From Paraburkholderia sp. BCC1886 (GTDB lineage Bacteria; Pseudomonadota; Gammaproteobacteria; Burkholderiales; Burkholderiaceae), in assembly GCF_900996245.1 (NCBI RefSeq), contig NZ_CAAJGK010000048.1, forward strand, positions 44,774-108,773: a DNA stretch of 64,000 nucleotides, in the 5' to 3' direction. A program made the position numbers and the translations under genes. This document shows, piece after piece, positions 25,613-34,446 of the stretch. The notes under the pieces were generated by a model that saw only the letters and a list, made by a program, of their open reading frames with translations, did no database searches and was not told where the DNA came from. How positions within the stretch are numbered: the stretch's first letter is position 1; each line of letters opens with the position of its first letter.

Positions 25613-26992
25613 TCAGATTGCCCAGCCGCCCAGATAAAAACCGACCAGCACGATGGCGATCGCCACGGTGCCCACGTTCAGCTTGCGATACTCGCCGCTC
25701 ACCACCCGGCCGATCACCAGCGTCGCGAAGCCCAGCATGATGCCCGTCACGATGTTCGCCGTGAGCACGATGAAAACCGCGCACATCAGGCCGGACATCG
25801 AGTCGACCATGTCGTCCATATGCAGCTTGCTGACGTTCGACAGCATCAGGAGACCCACGTACATGAGCGCGGGCGCCGTTGCGTAAGAAGGCACGAGCCC
25901 GGCTAGCGGCGAGAAGAACATCACCACCAGAAACAGCAGACCGACGACCGCGGCGGCCATGCCCGTCTTCGCGCCGGCCGCCACGCCCACTGTCGATTCG
26001 ATATAGGCTGCGGCCGGTGCGCCGCCCAGCAGTCCCGAGAAAATCGAGCTGAGCGAATCGGCGGTCAACGCGCGGCCGCCGTTGATGATGCGGCCGTCTT
26101 CGTCCAGTTGTCCTGCCTGCCCGGCGACCGCGCGAATCGTGCCGGTCGCGTCGAACACCGCGGTCATCACGAGCGCGAGCACGCTCGGCAGCACCGACAT
26201 CGACAACGCGCCGCGAATGTCCATCGCGCCGATCAGCGAAGCGTGACCGGGCGCGCTCAGCGACGGCACAGCGAATACACCGTGGAACGACACGGCAGGA
26301 TCGATGGCGAGCGCGATCGCCGAGATCACGACGATGACGATCAGGATAGAGCCCGGCACCCGCCGACGCACCAGACCGAAGATGGCCGCCAGTCCCGCCA
26401 CCGACATCAAGGCCGGCAGCGCGGTGATATTGCCGAGCGACACCGGCAAACCCGCACCCGGGTTTTTAACGACCAGCCCGACGTCGTTCGCCGCGATCAG
26501 CAACAGGAACAGACCGATGCCGATGCCCGTGCCGTGCGCGATGCCGGTCGGCAGATTACGCAGAATCCAGGAGCGGACGCCAGTCACCGAAATCGCGGTG
26601 AAGACCACGCCCATCAGAAACACCGCGCCGAGCGCGACGGTCGGATGCAGACCTTTGCCGAGCACGAGCCCGAACGCGGTGAACGCCGTGAGCGAAATCG
26701 CGCAACCGATGGCGATCGGCAAACGCGCCCATACGCCCATCAGCAGCGAGCCGAACGCGGTGGTCAGACAGACGGCGACGAATACCGCGCTGGTGTCGAA
26801 GCCCGCTTTGCCGAACATGCCCGGCACGACGAACACCGAATAGACCATCGCGAGAAAAGTGGTGATACCGGCGACGATTTCCTGACGCTGCGAACTGCCG
26901 CGCGCGGAGATGTCGAAATAACGGTCGAGAAAGCCCTTGGTGTCGAACTCGGCGCCGACTTCGGAAATCGGCTGGGCGTGGGGTTCCATCAT
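25613..26992 (-). CDS. NCS2 family purine permease (AzgA-like)
   Basis: The 459-residue product has the AzgA/PbuG arrangement of many hydrophobic helices. Its N-terminal family phrase is FDISARGSSQRQEIVAGITTFLAMVYSVFVVPGMF near residues 26-60, followed by ATGTIRAVAGQAGQLDEDGRI-type residues near 285 and SIFSGLLGGAPAAAYIESTVGVAAGAKTG near 320, which carry the substrate-binding Glu and conserved Thr-Gly. By homology it imports adenine, guanine or hypoxanthine with protons. It stands alone on the minus strand behind a 437-bp upstream gap. No purine catabolic gene adjoins it, so the true substrate is not fixed by context. Confidence 0.88.
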   Translation of the reverse strand: MMEPHAQPISEVGAEFDTKGFLDRYFDISARGSSQRQEIVAGITTFLAMVYSVFVVPGMFGKAGFDTSAVFVAVCLTTAFGSLLMGVWARLPIAIGCAISLTAFTAFGLVLGKGLHPTVALGAVFLMGVVFTAISVTGVRSWILRNLPTGIAHGTGIGIGLFLLLIAANDVGLVVKNPGAGLPVSLGNITALPALMSVAGLAAIFGLVRRRVPGSILIVIVVISAIALAIDPAVSFHGVFAVPSLSAPGHASLIGAMDIRGALSMSVLPSVLALVMTAVFDATGTIRAVAGQAGQLDEDGRIINGGRALTADSLSSIFSGLLGGAPAAAYIESTVGVAAGAKTGMAAAVVGLLFLVVMFFSPLAGLVPSYATAPALMYVGLLMLSNVSKLHMDDMVDSMSGLMCAVFIVLTANIVTGIMLGFATLVIGRVVSGEYRKLNVGTVAIAIVLVGFYLGGWAI

Positions 26993-27429
26993 GATGAGAG
27001 TGGCTCCTTTATCAGCGTGCTGAAACGGCCGTCGATGCGGCCGTCATCAGGTTCGTCTCGTTGAGTTGGTTTAGTGGTGGGGTGCTGCACGGGTAGGACT
27101 TTTTTTGCTGTCTCGGAATGTAGGGCACCACAAATATATCTCCCATCGCATGAATGGCATGCCGGACATGTCGTGATGCGTATAACTTTTACGGGACGGT
27201 GCGATGGGGAGGCGGTGCGCGTGTATACACCTAGGCGCCCCCAGGCGCACCTCGATGCCGAACTTGCGGCCGTTCGGAAAAGCGCGGCACGAAGCGTGCT
27301 TATCGCAGAGCGGCCAGAACGCTCCCTAAAACCGGGCTGCGCTACGCCGCGGGTTACACTCTGGCCCGTACCTGTCTTAACTGCGGCGGCTTATCGCGCC
27401 CGTCCGCACTGGCCCTGGAGTCCTTCTTG
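26993..27429. other. 437-bp gap between the divergent NCS2 permease and lipoprotein genes
   Basis: No convincing coding frame, RNA gene or strong hairpin is visible. The part at 27100-27190 is less GC-rich than its surroundings and is the most likely site of the permease promoter. GGAG at 27417-27420 is the ribosome-binding site of the gene starting at 27430. Confidence 0.35.
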
Positions 27430-28419
27430 ATGAGCGGCGGTTTTTCGCGTCCTGCCTGGCGTCTGCTGGTTCTTGCTGTGTTCGCGCTCGTCGCGTTGTC
27501 CGGTTGCAGCCTGTTGTGGGGTCCGCAGCAGGCGCCGATCGTCGATGCCACCGTCATGCCCGTGGAACCGGCGAGTGCCCCTGCGGCCGCGTCGGGCCCC
27601 GAGCCGGTGGAGACCGAAGCCGCCGATACGCCCGAGCAACCGCGCAAGCCGAAGAAGCCGGTGGTCAAGCCGCACAAGGTCGAGACCCCGCCGCCCGTCG
27701 TTGCCACGCCCGCACCGCCTTCGCCGCCGCCCGCCCCGCTGATCGTATTGCGCACCATCGAGCGCAGCGACGCGCGCACTTTGCTCGACGCCGAGGTGCA
27801 GAAGCCCGACGGCAAGGTCGTCGGCCGCGCGGTCGATCTGATCGCCGACGCCGCCGGCAAGGCGCGCGAGATGGTTGTGAATCTGCAAGGCTTTCTCGGC
27901 GTCGGCGACCGCAAGGTGAATTTCCCGTGGGGCGCGTTCCGTTTCACGCCGACCGCGAAAGCCGCGCCGATTACGCTGACCGGCACCAATCCGACGCCCG
28001 CTGCCAAATCCAACGCCGTGCAACTGCCGATGATCGACGCGACCATCGAGCGCTCGAACGGCGCCAAGGTCGGCCGCGTGATCGACGTGCTGATCGATGC
28101 CAATGCGCAGCCTCAGGCGGTCGTGCTCGATGTGAACGGCATGGTCAGCACCGAGCGGCGCACGATTGCCGCGAACTGGTCGGCGCTGCACTTCGTGGTG
28201 AAGGACAAGGAACTGCATCCACAGATCGATCTGAGCGACGCGCAGATCAACGCCACGCCGCCGTATGCGAACGACAAACCGATTCGCGCCGTGTCGCCCG
28301 CCCCTCCCCCCGCGCCGGCTGCGCCCGCAGCGCCTTCGGCCGCACCTGCCGCCGCTGCGCCAGCCGCGGCGCCGGCCCCCGCGAATAACGCCGGTTCCAG
28401 CGCACGGGCGGCCCGATGA
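27430..28419 (+). CDS. lipoprotein with two PRC-barrel-like domains
   Basis: ATG 27430, nine bases after GGAG, gives 329 residues. A signal peptide ends in the lipobox LSGC near residue 24. A Pro/Ala/Lys-rich linker follows, then two similar segments: DARTLLDAEVQKPDGKVVGRAVDLI (about 110-135) and LPMIDATIERSNGAKVGRVIDVLID (about 198-222). Each is followed by a hydrophobic phrase and a beta-rich stretch, the pattern of PRC-barrel domains that mediate protein or RNA contacts. The tail is a long Pro/Ala-rich low-complexity run. The stop overlaps the MFS start (ATGA), so the two products are probably made together. Confidence 0.75.
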   Translation: MSGGFSRPAWRLLVLAVFALVALSGCSLLWGPQQAPIVDATVMPVEPASAPAAASGPEPVETEAADTPEQPRKPKKPVVKPHKVETPPPVVATPAPPSPPPAPLIVLRTIERSDARTLLDAEVQKPDGKVVGRAVDLIADAAGKAREMVVNLQGFLGVGDRKVNFPWGAFRFTPTAKAAPITLTGTNPTPAAKSNAVQLPMIDATIERSNGAKVGRVIDVLIDANAQPQAVVLDVNGMVSTERRTIAANWSALHFVVKDKELHPQIDLSDAQINATPPYANDKPIRAVSPAPPPAPAAPAAPSAAPAAAAPAAAPAPANNAGSSARAAR

Positions 28420-29639
28420 TGGGACGCACGCTGGTTACTGCGCGCAGTTTGCGCGCGCTCGATTGGATGAATTTTTTCGTCGCCAACGTGCAGACGGGTT
28501 TTGGGCCGTTCATCGCTTCGTATCTCGCGTCGCACAAATGGACGCAGGGCGAGATCGGCATGGCGTTGTCGGTGGGCACGATCAGCGCGATGGTGAGTCA
28601 GGTGCCGGGCGGCGCCGCGGTCGACGCGTTGCGCAACAAGAAAGGCGCGGCGGCCTGGGCGATCATCGCGATCATTCTGAGTGCGGTGTTGCTGGCGGTG
28701 AGTCCGACGGTGTTGCCGGTGATTGCCGCCGAGGTGTTCCACGGGTTTGCCAGTTGCATGCTGACGCCGGCGCTTGCTGCGATTTCGTTCGCGCTCGTTG
28801 GACGCGCGAATCTCGGTGACCGGCTTGGGCGCAATGCGCGCTGGGCGTCGATCGGGAGCGCGGTGGCTGCTGGCTTGATGGGCGTATTCGGCGAGTACTA
28901 TTCGCCGCGCGCGGTGTTCTGGCTGACGGCTGCGCTGGCGGTGCCGGCGTTGTTCGCGCTGGCCATGATCCAGCGTACCGATACGGTCGAATTACCGCAG
29001 GCCTTGACGCCCCAGCAGGTCGAACGACGCGAGAGCTTGCGCGAGTTGTTACGCGACAAGCGGATGTTGCTGTTTGCGGCTTGTATCGTGCTGTTTCATC
29101 TTTCCAATGCGGCGATGTTGAATCTGGCTGCTGGGGAGGTGACTGCCGGTATGGGCGATAACGTTCAGCTCGTGATTGCGGCTTGCATTATCGTGCCGCA
29201 GGCGATCGTGGCGATGATGTCGCCTTGGGTTGGGCGCTCTGCCGAGCGGTGGGGGCGGCGGCCGATTCTGCTGCTTGGGTTTTCTGCTTTGCCCATTCGG
29301 GCGTTGCTGTTTGCCGGGATTAGCAGCCCGTATTTGCTGGTGCCCGTGCAGATGCTCGATGGGTTGAGTGCTGCGGTTTTCGGGGTGATGTTGCCGCTGA
29401 TCGCTGCGGATGTCGCGGGGGGGAAGGGGCGGTATAACCTCTGCATCGGGTTGTTCGGGTTGGCGGCTGGGATTGGGGCTACTTTGAGTACCACTGCGGC
29501 TGGGTTTGTTGCCGATCATTTTGGGAATGCGGTGAGCTTCTTTGGGTTGGCTGCGGCTGGGGGGTTGGCGGTTTTGTTGGTGTGGGCGGCTATGCCGGAG
29601 ACACGGGAAGTGGTTCAGCCTGCGGCTGAGGAGGGATAG
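28416..29639 (+). CDS. major facilitator superfamily transporter
   Basis: The 407-residue product has about twelve hydrophobic helices and MFS loop motifs (GGAAVDALRNKKGA after the second helix, GRSAERWGRRPILLLG in the second half). ATG 28416 overlaps the TGA of the upstream lipoprotein gene, and a second ATG follows at 28419. The opening phrase RSLRALDWMNFFVANVQTGF is characteristic of a subgroup of unassigned bacterial MFS proteins, so I do not name a substrate. The last 400 bases are visibly richer in G and T than the first 800, as if composition changes toward the repeat that begins seven bases after the stop. Confidence 0.85.
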   Translation: MMGRTLVTARSLRALDWMNFFVANVQTGFGPFIASYLASHKWTQGEIGMALSVGTISAMVSQVPGGAAVDALRNKKGAAAWAIIAIILSAVLLAVSPTVLPVIAAEVFHGFASCMLTPALAAISFALVGRANLGDRLGRNARWASIGSAVAAGLMGVFGEYYSPRAVFWLTAALAVPALFALAMIQRTDTVELPQALTPQQVERRESLRELLRDKRMLLFAACIVLFHLSNAAMLNLAAGEVTAGMGDNVQLVIAACIIVPQAIVAMMSPWVGRSAERWGRRPILLLGFSALPIRALLFAGISSPYLLVPVQMLDGLSAAVFGVMLPLIAADVAGGKGRYNLCIGLFGLAAGIGATLSTTAAGFVADHFGNAVSFFGLAAAGGLAVLLVWAAMPETREVVQPAAEEG

Positions 29640-29645
29640 GGTTTT

Positions 29646-30231
29646 TTCGTTGCACTGGCTTCTTTGGCCTTTGGCCTTTCCTTGTTTTGTTAGTGGTCTA
29701 TTGGCGTTCCCCCTGTGCGGGGGGGCACTTACTTCTCTTTGCCGCCGCAAAGAGAAGTAAGCAAGAGAAAGCGGCTCACACCGCTAATTCTTAAGCGGGA
29801 ACCGCGCGAAATTCTTGGTAGTGGTGCATCTGGAATCCGGCCCCTCGCGCATTACACGGTAGTGACAAAGCACTCATCAGCTCCCACTCCGCACTGCGTG
29901 CGTCGCGGATGGGAACACCACGGAAAGCGAAAAACCGAGGGGGTAGAACGACCCGGGGGCGCGCGAAGCGCCGCCGGAAGAATGACTGCCTTGTCACCGG
30001 GGCGGAATGCGCGAGAGCACGGATTCCAGATGCACCACTACCAGAAACCGCGCGTGGTGCCCGCTTAAAAGTTAGCGGTTTGAGCCCGCTTTCTTTTGCC
30101 TACTTTTCTTTGCGGCGGCAAAGAAAAGTAGGTGCCCCCCCGCACAGGGGGAACGCTAATAGACCACTACCAAATCAAGGAAAGGCCAAAGGCCAAAAAG
30201 CCAGTGCAACGAAAAGCCAGTGCAACGAAAA
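29646..30231. repeat. dispersed palindromic intergenic element, copy 2 (core reversed relative to copy 1)
   Basis: The whole space between two convergent MFS genes (stops at 29639 and 30236) is filled by this element. The left arm hairpin (29728-29761) has the stem CTTACTTCTCTTTGC, while the right arm hairpin (30099-30132) has CCTACTTTTCTTTGC; each is internally perfect over 15 bp. The core runs in the opposite direction to copies 1 and 3: GTGACAAAGCACTCATC comes first and the TTCTTCCGGCGGCGC block is reversed. The outer TTCGTTGCACTGGCTT occurs at the left end and twice, inverted, at the right end. Confidence 0.85.
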
Positions 30232-30235
30232 ACCC

Positions 30236-31582
30236 TTACTTTATATCCCTCCCAGCAGTCTCCCGAACAAACGGCAACGCCCCCACCGACACAACCCCAC
30301 ACCCAATCAAATACCACGCAGGCGCGAGATTACTCCCCGAAACCTGAATCAACCACGTAGCAAAAAACTGCGCAAACCCACCGAAAATAGAAACCCCAAG
30401 ACAATAAACAACCGACATCCCGGTAGCCCGAATTTCCCGAGGAAACATCTCCGGCAGCATGACGATATTCGGCACCGCGGTAAACGCAACCAACACCCCC
30501 AACCCAGCAACGACAGAAAGCAGAACCGGCACAGTAGGCCAAACATTAATGACCATGAACGCCGGATAAACGGCAAGAATCAGCAGCACCCGCGATACCC
30601 CCAACACCCACTTGCGCCCAACCCGATCCGACAAAGCCCCCGCAACTGGCGAACACACCACCGTCATGGCCGCAGCCGTCCAGGCTGCCCACAACGCCGA
30701 CGACATCGGCATATGCAAAATCCGGATCGCGTAAGTCGACAGATAAAACAGCACGATGTAGTTAGCCGCCGTCCCACCGATCGTCGTCAACACCCCAGTC
30801 GTAATCGAGCGCCCATGCTCACGAAACAGCGTCCGCACCGGCTGCGCAGAAGCCGCCTCCACGCGCCGCGACCCGTCCGCTTCTTCGACACCCGGCAAAG
30901 TCTCATCCAGATGCCGCCGGATATAAATCCCAATCGGCCCCATCGCCATGCCGATCACGAACGGCACACGCCATCCCCAACTCTCCAGCGCGGCAGTCGA
31001 CAACGCCGCCGCCAGCGCCACACCGAGCAAGGACCCGCAGACCGTGTTCAAGCCCTGACTCACGAACTGCCAGCTGCCATAGAATCCGCGCGTCCTGTTG
31101 CTCCCATATTCGAGCAGCAACGAAGTCGACGCGCCAATCTCGCCACCCAACGCAAACCCCTGAATCAGCCGCGCGAGAATCACCAGCAACGGCGCAGCGA
31201 CGCCGATCGCCGCATACGTCGGCGCAAACGCGATGATCGCCGAGCCTAGCGTCATGAGCCACAGCGTAAGGCTCATCGCCGCCTTGCGGCCCGCGCGATC
31301 CGCATACGCGCCGAGCACGATGCCGCCCACCGGCCGCATGATGAAGCCGACGCCGAAGGTCCCCACTGCGAGCATCAATTGCGCGAGTTGTCCCTCCACC
31401 GGAAAATACAGCTTGCCGATAATCGTCGCGAAGAAGCTGTAAATCGTAAAGTCGAAAAACTCGAGACCGTTGCCCAAAGTAATCGCGGCAATCGCCTTGA
31501 CATGGCTCGCGCGTTGCACCGGCAACGGCTCGCTGTTCGACAGGTCGGGGCTAACGGTTTGCGGTGTGGCGGAATAGTCCAT
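30236..31582 (-). CDS. MFS transporter, metabolite:H+ symporter (ProP/KgtP-like) family
   Basis: The 448-residue product has the metabolite:H+ symporter pattern: LGNGLEFFDFTIYSFFA in the first helix, MRPVGGIVLGAYADRAGRKAAM near residues 82-103, LIQGFALGGEIGASTSLLLEY near 137-157, and SDRVGRKWVLG near 305. Members import organic acids, betaine or aromatic acids with protons. It starts 41 bases after the M20 amidohydrolase gene on the same strand, and a LysR gene is divergent upstream. This suggests a three-part unit that imports and cleaves an amide-linked substrate. The C-terminal 120 codons have an unusual G/T-rich coding strand beside repeat copy 2. Confidence 0.88.
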   Translation of the reverse strand: MDYSATPQTVSPDLSNSEPLPVQRASHVKAIAAITLGNGLEFFDFTIYSFFATIIGKLYFPVEGQLAQLMLAVGTFGVGFIMRPVGGIVLGAYADRAGRKAAMSLTLWLMTLGSAIIAFAPTYAAIGVAAPLLVILARLIQGFALGGEIGASTSLLLEYGSNRTRGFYGSWQFVSQGLNTVCGSLLGVALAAALSTAALESWGWRVPFVIGMAMGPIGIYIRRHLDETLPGVEEADGSRRVEAASAQPVRTLFREHGRSITTGVLTTIGGTAANYIVLFYLSTYAIRILHMPMSSALWAAWTAAAMTVVCSPVAGALSDRVGRKWVLGVSRVLLILAVYPAFMVINVWPTVPVLLSVVAGLGVLVAFTAVPNIVMLPEMFPREIRATGMSVVYCLGVSIFGGFAQFFATWLIQVSGSNLAPAWYLIGCGVVSVGALPFVRETAGRDIK

Positions 31583-31623
31583 TCAGGTCTCCGTGGAGAA
31601 ATCGAAGCGTGCCGCGCAATCCC

Positions 31624-32796
31624 TCAAACGAGGAAGGTCTGCGCAAGCCGCACCCAATACGCCGCACCGGTCGCGAGGCACGCGTCGTTGAAGTCGTAGC
31701 CGGGGTTGTGCACCATGCAGCCGCCCTCACCGTCACCATTGCCAATGATCAGATAGCTACCGGGACAACGCTCCAGCAAAAACGCGAAATCCTCGCTGCC
31801 CGTGAGCGGCTGCATATCGGCAATCAGTCCGTCGTCGCCGAGCCAGTCGTGGGCGACCTGACGCGCGAGCCCAGTCATCTGCACGTCGTTGACGAGGACC
31901 GGGTAACGGCGCTGGTAATCCACGTGAGCGCGCGCGCCGAACACCGCGGCCTGGCCACATGCCACCGCTGTGATGCGTTCCTGCAAGTAGTCCCGCACGT
32001 CGGGTTTCAACGCGCGCACCGACAGACGCATCTCGGCAGTCTCGGGAATCACGTTGGGCGCTTCGCCCGCGTGAATTGCGCCGACCGTGATGATGGCCAT
32101 GTCGAGCGGCGCGATATTGCGCGATACGATGGACTGCAACGCCAGCACGATCTGCGCGCACACCACCACCGGATCGACGGCTTTATGCGGCACCGCGCCG
32201 TGACCGCCGCGCCCCGTCACCTTGATCACGACGGTGTCCGACGAAGCCATGAACGAGCCCGGCAGAAAACCCAGCTTGCCGGTCGGAAAGCCCGGCATGT
32301 TGTGCATCGCGAACACGGCGTCGCACGGAAACAAATCGAACAGACCGTCTTCGAGCATCTGCTTCGCGCCGGCGAGCCCTTCTTCGGCAGGCTGGAAAAT
32401 CAGATTCAACGTGCCGTCGAAATGCTTTTCCTGCGCGAGATGTTTGGCCGCCGCGAGCAGCATCGCCGTATGACCGTCGTGACCGCACGCGTGCATCTTG
32501 CCGGGCACCGTGCTCGCATACGGCAAGCCGGTCGTCTCGTGGATCGGCAAGGCATCCATGTCCGCACGCAGTCCAAGCTTGCGGCTGCCCTTACCTACTT
32601 TCAGTTGCCCGACCACACCGGTGCGGCCGAGCCCGCGATGCACGGTATACCCCCACGCCTGCAACCGTTCCGCGATCAGATCTCCGGTCGCGAACTCTTC
32701 GTACGCCAGTTCCGGTTTTGCATGAATACGCTGACGCAGCGCGATCATTTCGTCTTCGAGTTCGGCGATGCCCGCCGGAATGGTCATGGTGTTCAC
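31624..32796 (-). CDS. M20 family metallo-amidohydrolase (hippurate hydrolase-like)
   Basis: The 390-residue product matches M20D amidohydrolases. It has RQRIHAKPELAYEEFAT near residues 17-33, the metal-ligand motif MHACGHDGHTAMLL near 100-113, FQPAEEGLAGAKQML near 133-147 with the catalytic Glu-Glu, and GSEDFAFLLERCPG near 345. The family hydrolyses N-acyl amino acids such as hippurate, indole-acetyl amino acids or N-acetyl amino acids, and the substrate is undetermined here. It is the first gene of a leftward pair with the H+ symporter. The divergent LysR gene at 32914 is its probable regulator. Confidence 0.92.
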   Translation of the reverse strand: MNTMTIPAGIAELEDEMIALRQRIHAKPELAYEEFATGDLIAERLQAWGYTVHRGLGRTGVVGQLKVGKGSRKLGLRADMDALPIHETTGLPYASTVPGKMHACGHDGHTAMLLAAAKHLAQEKHFDGTLNLIFQPAEEGLAGAKQMLEDGLFDLFPCDAVFAMHNMPGFPTGKLGFLPGSFMASSDTVVIKVTGRGGHGAVPHKAVDPVVVCAQIVLALQSIVSRNIAPLDMAIITVGAIHAGEAPNVIPETAEMRLSVRALKPDVRDYLQERITAVACGQAAVFGARAHVDYQRRYPVLVNDVQMTGLARQVAHDWLGDDGLIADMQPLTGSEDFAFLLERCPGSYLIIGNGDGEGGCMVHNPGYDFNDACLATGAAYWVRLAQTFLV

Positions 32797-32913
32797 GTAT
32801 CGTCTCCGCTGATTGAATCGGAACCCAGCATAGCGACGCCGATATTGCCCGGGCAGGCGTAAAATCGTTGCGCCGGCAACCGCTGGTTGTCATGCTCCTA
32901 AACCCTTGGTCCG

Positions 32914-33864
32914 ATGAAACTGCATCAACTCAGCACATTGGCGGCAATCGCGGATACCGGAAGTATCCGGGCAGCGGCACGTTCGCTAGGGCTTTCGCCG
33001 GCCGCCGTCACCAAAGCCATGCGCGAACTGGAAGCCCATCTGCATGCGCCGCTGGTCGTGCGCAGCGCGAGCGGTGTCGCCTTCACCGAGTTCGGCCGCG
33101 CGCTCGTCGTTCACGCGAGACTCGTGCTCGGCCAGTTGCAACGCGCGGAAGCGGAGATCGAAGCACTACGCGGCGCGGCCGCCGGCAAGCTGTCGATCGG
33201 CGTGACGCCCTGGGTTGCGTTGACATTTCTGCCGCCCGCCGTGAAGCGCTTCCGGCAGCGCCTGCCGGACGTGCAACTGGAATTCTTCGAAGGCCTGCTG
33301 GCTGTCGTGCAACCGCGCCTGCGGGACGGCAGCCTCGATTTCTCGATCGGCCGGCCGCCGCCCGCTTCGCCGCAATCGGAATTTCACAACGTGCCGCTTT
33401 TCTCGACCCATTCGGCGGTCGTCGCGCGACACGATCATCCGAAAGCGGGCTGCCGCACCCTGCTCGACCTCGAAGACGCCGAGTGGGTGCTCAACTGGGA
33501 CCCGGCGAGCCGCGAATCCATCTCCGACAACCTGTTTCGCAAACGTGGCATGCGAGTGCCGCAAACCATTCATCTCGCCCACTCGCTCGCCGTCGTGCTC
33601 GGCCTGCTCGCGCAAACCGACATGCTCAGCATCTTCCCGTGGCCGCTCGCGGAAGTGACGCTCGCGAAAGAGAAGCTCTGGGCGCTGCCGCTGCGCGAAA
33701 CCGTCGACGAGACCATCGTCAGCATCACCTCGCGACGCGGTGCGCCGACCAGTCCGGCGGCGGCCTGCTTTCTCGACTGTCTGCGCGAAGTGATCGACGA
33801 AGGCGCGCGCTCGACGGACCCCGAACAGCGCCGCCTGTTTCATTCGATCGAGTTGCTGCTGTAA
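32914..33864 (+). CDS. LysR family transcriptional regulator
   Basis: The 316-residue product has a LysR helix-turn-helix at about 1-60 (IADTGSIRAAARSLGLSPAAVTKAMRELE) and an effector-binding domain beginning near residue 90 with GKLSIGVTPWVALTFLPPAVKRF. This resembles regulators next to aromatic or amidohydrolase genes. It is divergent from the M20 amidohydrolase gene with a 117-bp shared gap, the standard arrangement for a LysR protein controlling the neighbouring catabolic genes. No clear T-N11-A box can be picked with confidence in the gap. Confidence 0.9.
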   Translation: MKLHQLSTLAAIADTGSIRAAARSLGLSPAAVTKAMRELEAHLHAPLVVRSASGVAFTEFGRALVVHARLVLGQLQRAEAEIEALRGAAAGKLSIGVTPWVALTFLPPAVKRFRQRLPDVQLEFFEGLLAVVQPRLRDGSLDFSIGRPPPASPQSEFHNVPLFSTHSAVVARHDHPKAGCRTLLDLEDAEWVLNWDPASRESISDNLFRKRGMRVPQTIHLAHSLAVVLGLLAQTDMLSIFPWPLAEVTLAKEKLWALPLRETVDETIVSITSRRGAPTSPAAACFLDCLREVIDEGARSTDPEQRRLFHSIELLL

Positions 33865-33951
33865 TTGCCGCAAGGGGTGTCAGTGCGCGAAGCACTGCAT
33901 GACAGAATTGTCATGTTCGTCTCATGAAGATATCGGCGATGCGTTCGTAAC

Positions 33952-34287
33952 ATGGAACACTCCACATCGGACCCGAACAGCATGCGACGTATTCAACCCA
34001 CCCGGTACGTAGCGGAGTTCGCAGCGCGCGTGAGGGCTCTCACTTCCTCCTGCGCGATGCGGCTTCCACCTTGCAACCGGGAAACCGTTTCACTGGCTGC
34101 GGCCTTCACGACCATCGCCGTCAGTTCGCTCGCCTTCTGGTTGAGCCAGCCGGCCACGCTGTTCAACGGCGGCGCAACGGTGAGCGCCCGCGGTCGGCAG
34201 CAAGCGGCTCATCAAGGCGACCCGTTCTCCTGCGACAAGCGGTCCTATGGACCGCATTCGGTCGTACCGGTCGTCGCACGCCGTTGA
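33952..34287 (+). CDS. doubtful 111-residue open frame upstream of the two-component genes
   Basis: This open frame (or from ATG 33982) has one hydrophobic stretch (LAAAFTTIAVSSLAFWL) preceded by basic residues, which could be a signal anchor. No family, strong ribosome-binding site or codon evidence supports it, and other frames are also open here. The whole gap 33865-34446 otherwise shows no named feature. It may be non-coding leader for the response regulator gene at 34447. Confidence 0.25.
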   Translation: MEHSTSDPNSMRRIQPTRYVAEFAARVRALTSSCAMRLPPCNRETVSLAAAFTTIAVSSLAFWLSQPATLFNGGATVSARGRQQAAHQGDPFSCDKRSYGPHSVVPVVARR

Positions 34288-34446
34288 TGGCTGCCGCCCC
34301 GGCGTCATTCACGACACCTCCGACTGAAATGAAAAAGAGTATTGAAGCGCTCACGTCTTCGTTAATCGCGCGGGTTCCGGTACGCTGCGCGGGCGCGCTC
34401 AACTGCCCGGCCGCGTGCCGTTCCCTTCGCGCCCCGGAGAAAGTCC

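Noticed and set aside
27074..27430. A 118-codon open frame between the NCS2 permease and lipoprotein genes
   Set aside because: There is no family, no ribosome-binding site and an irregular composition; the gap reads as regulatory DNA.
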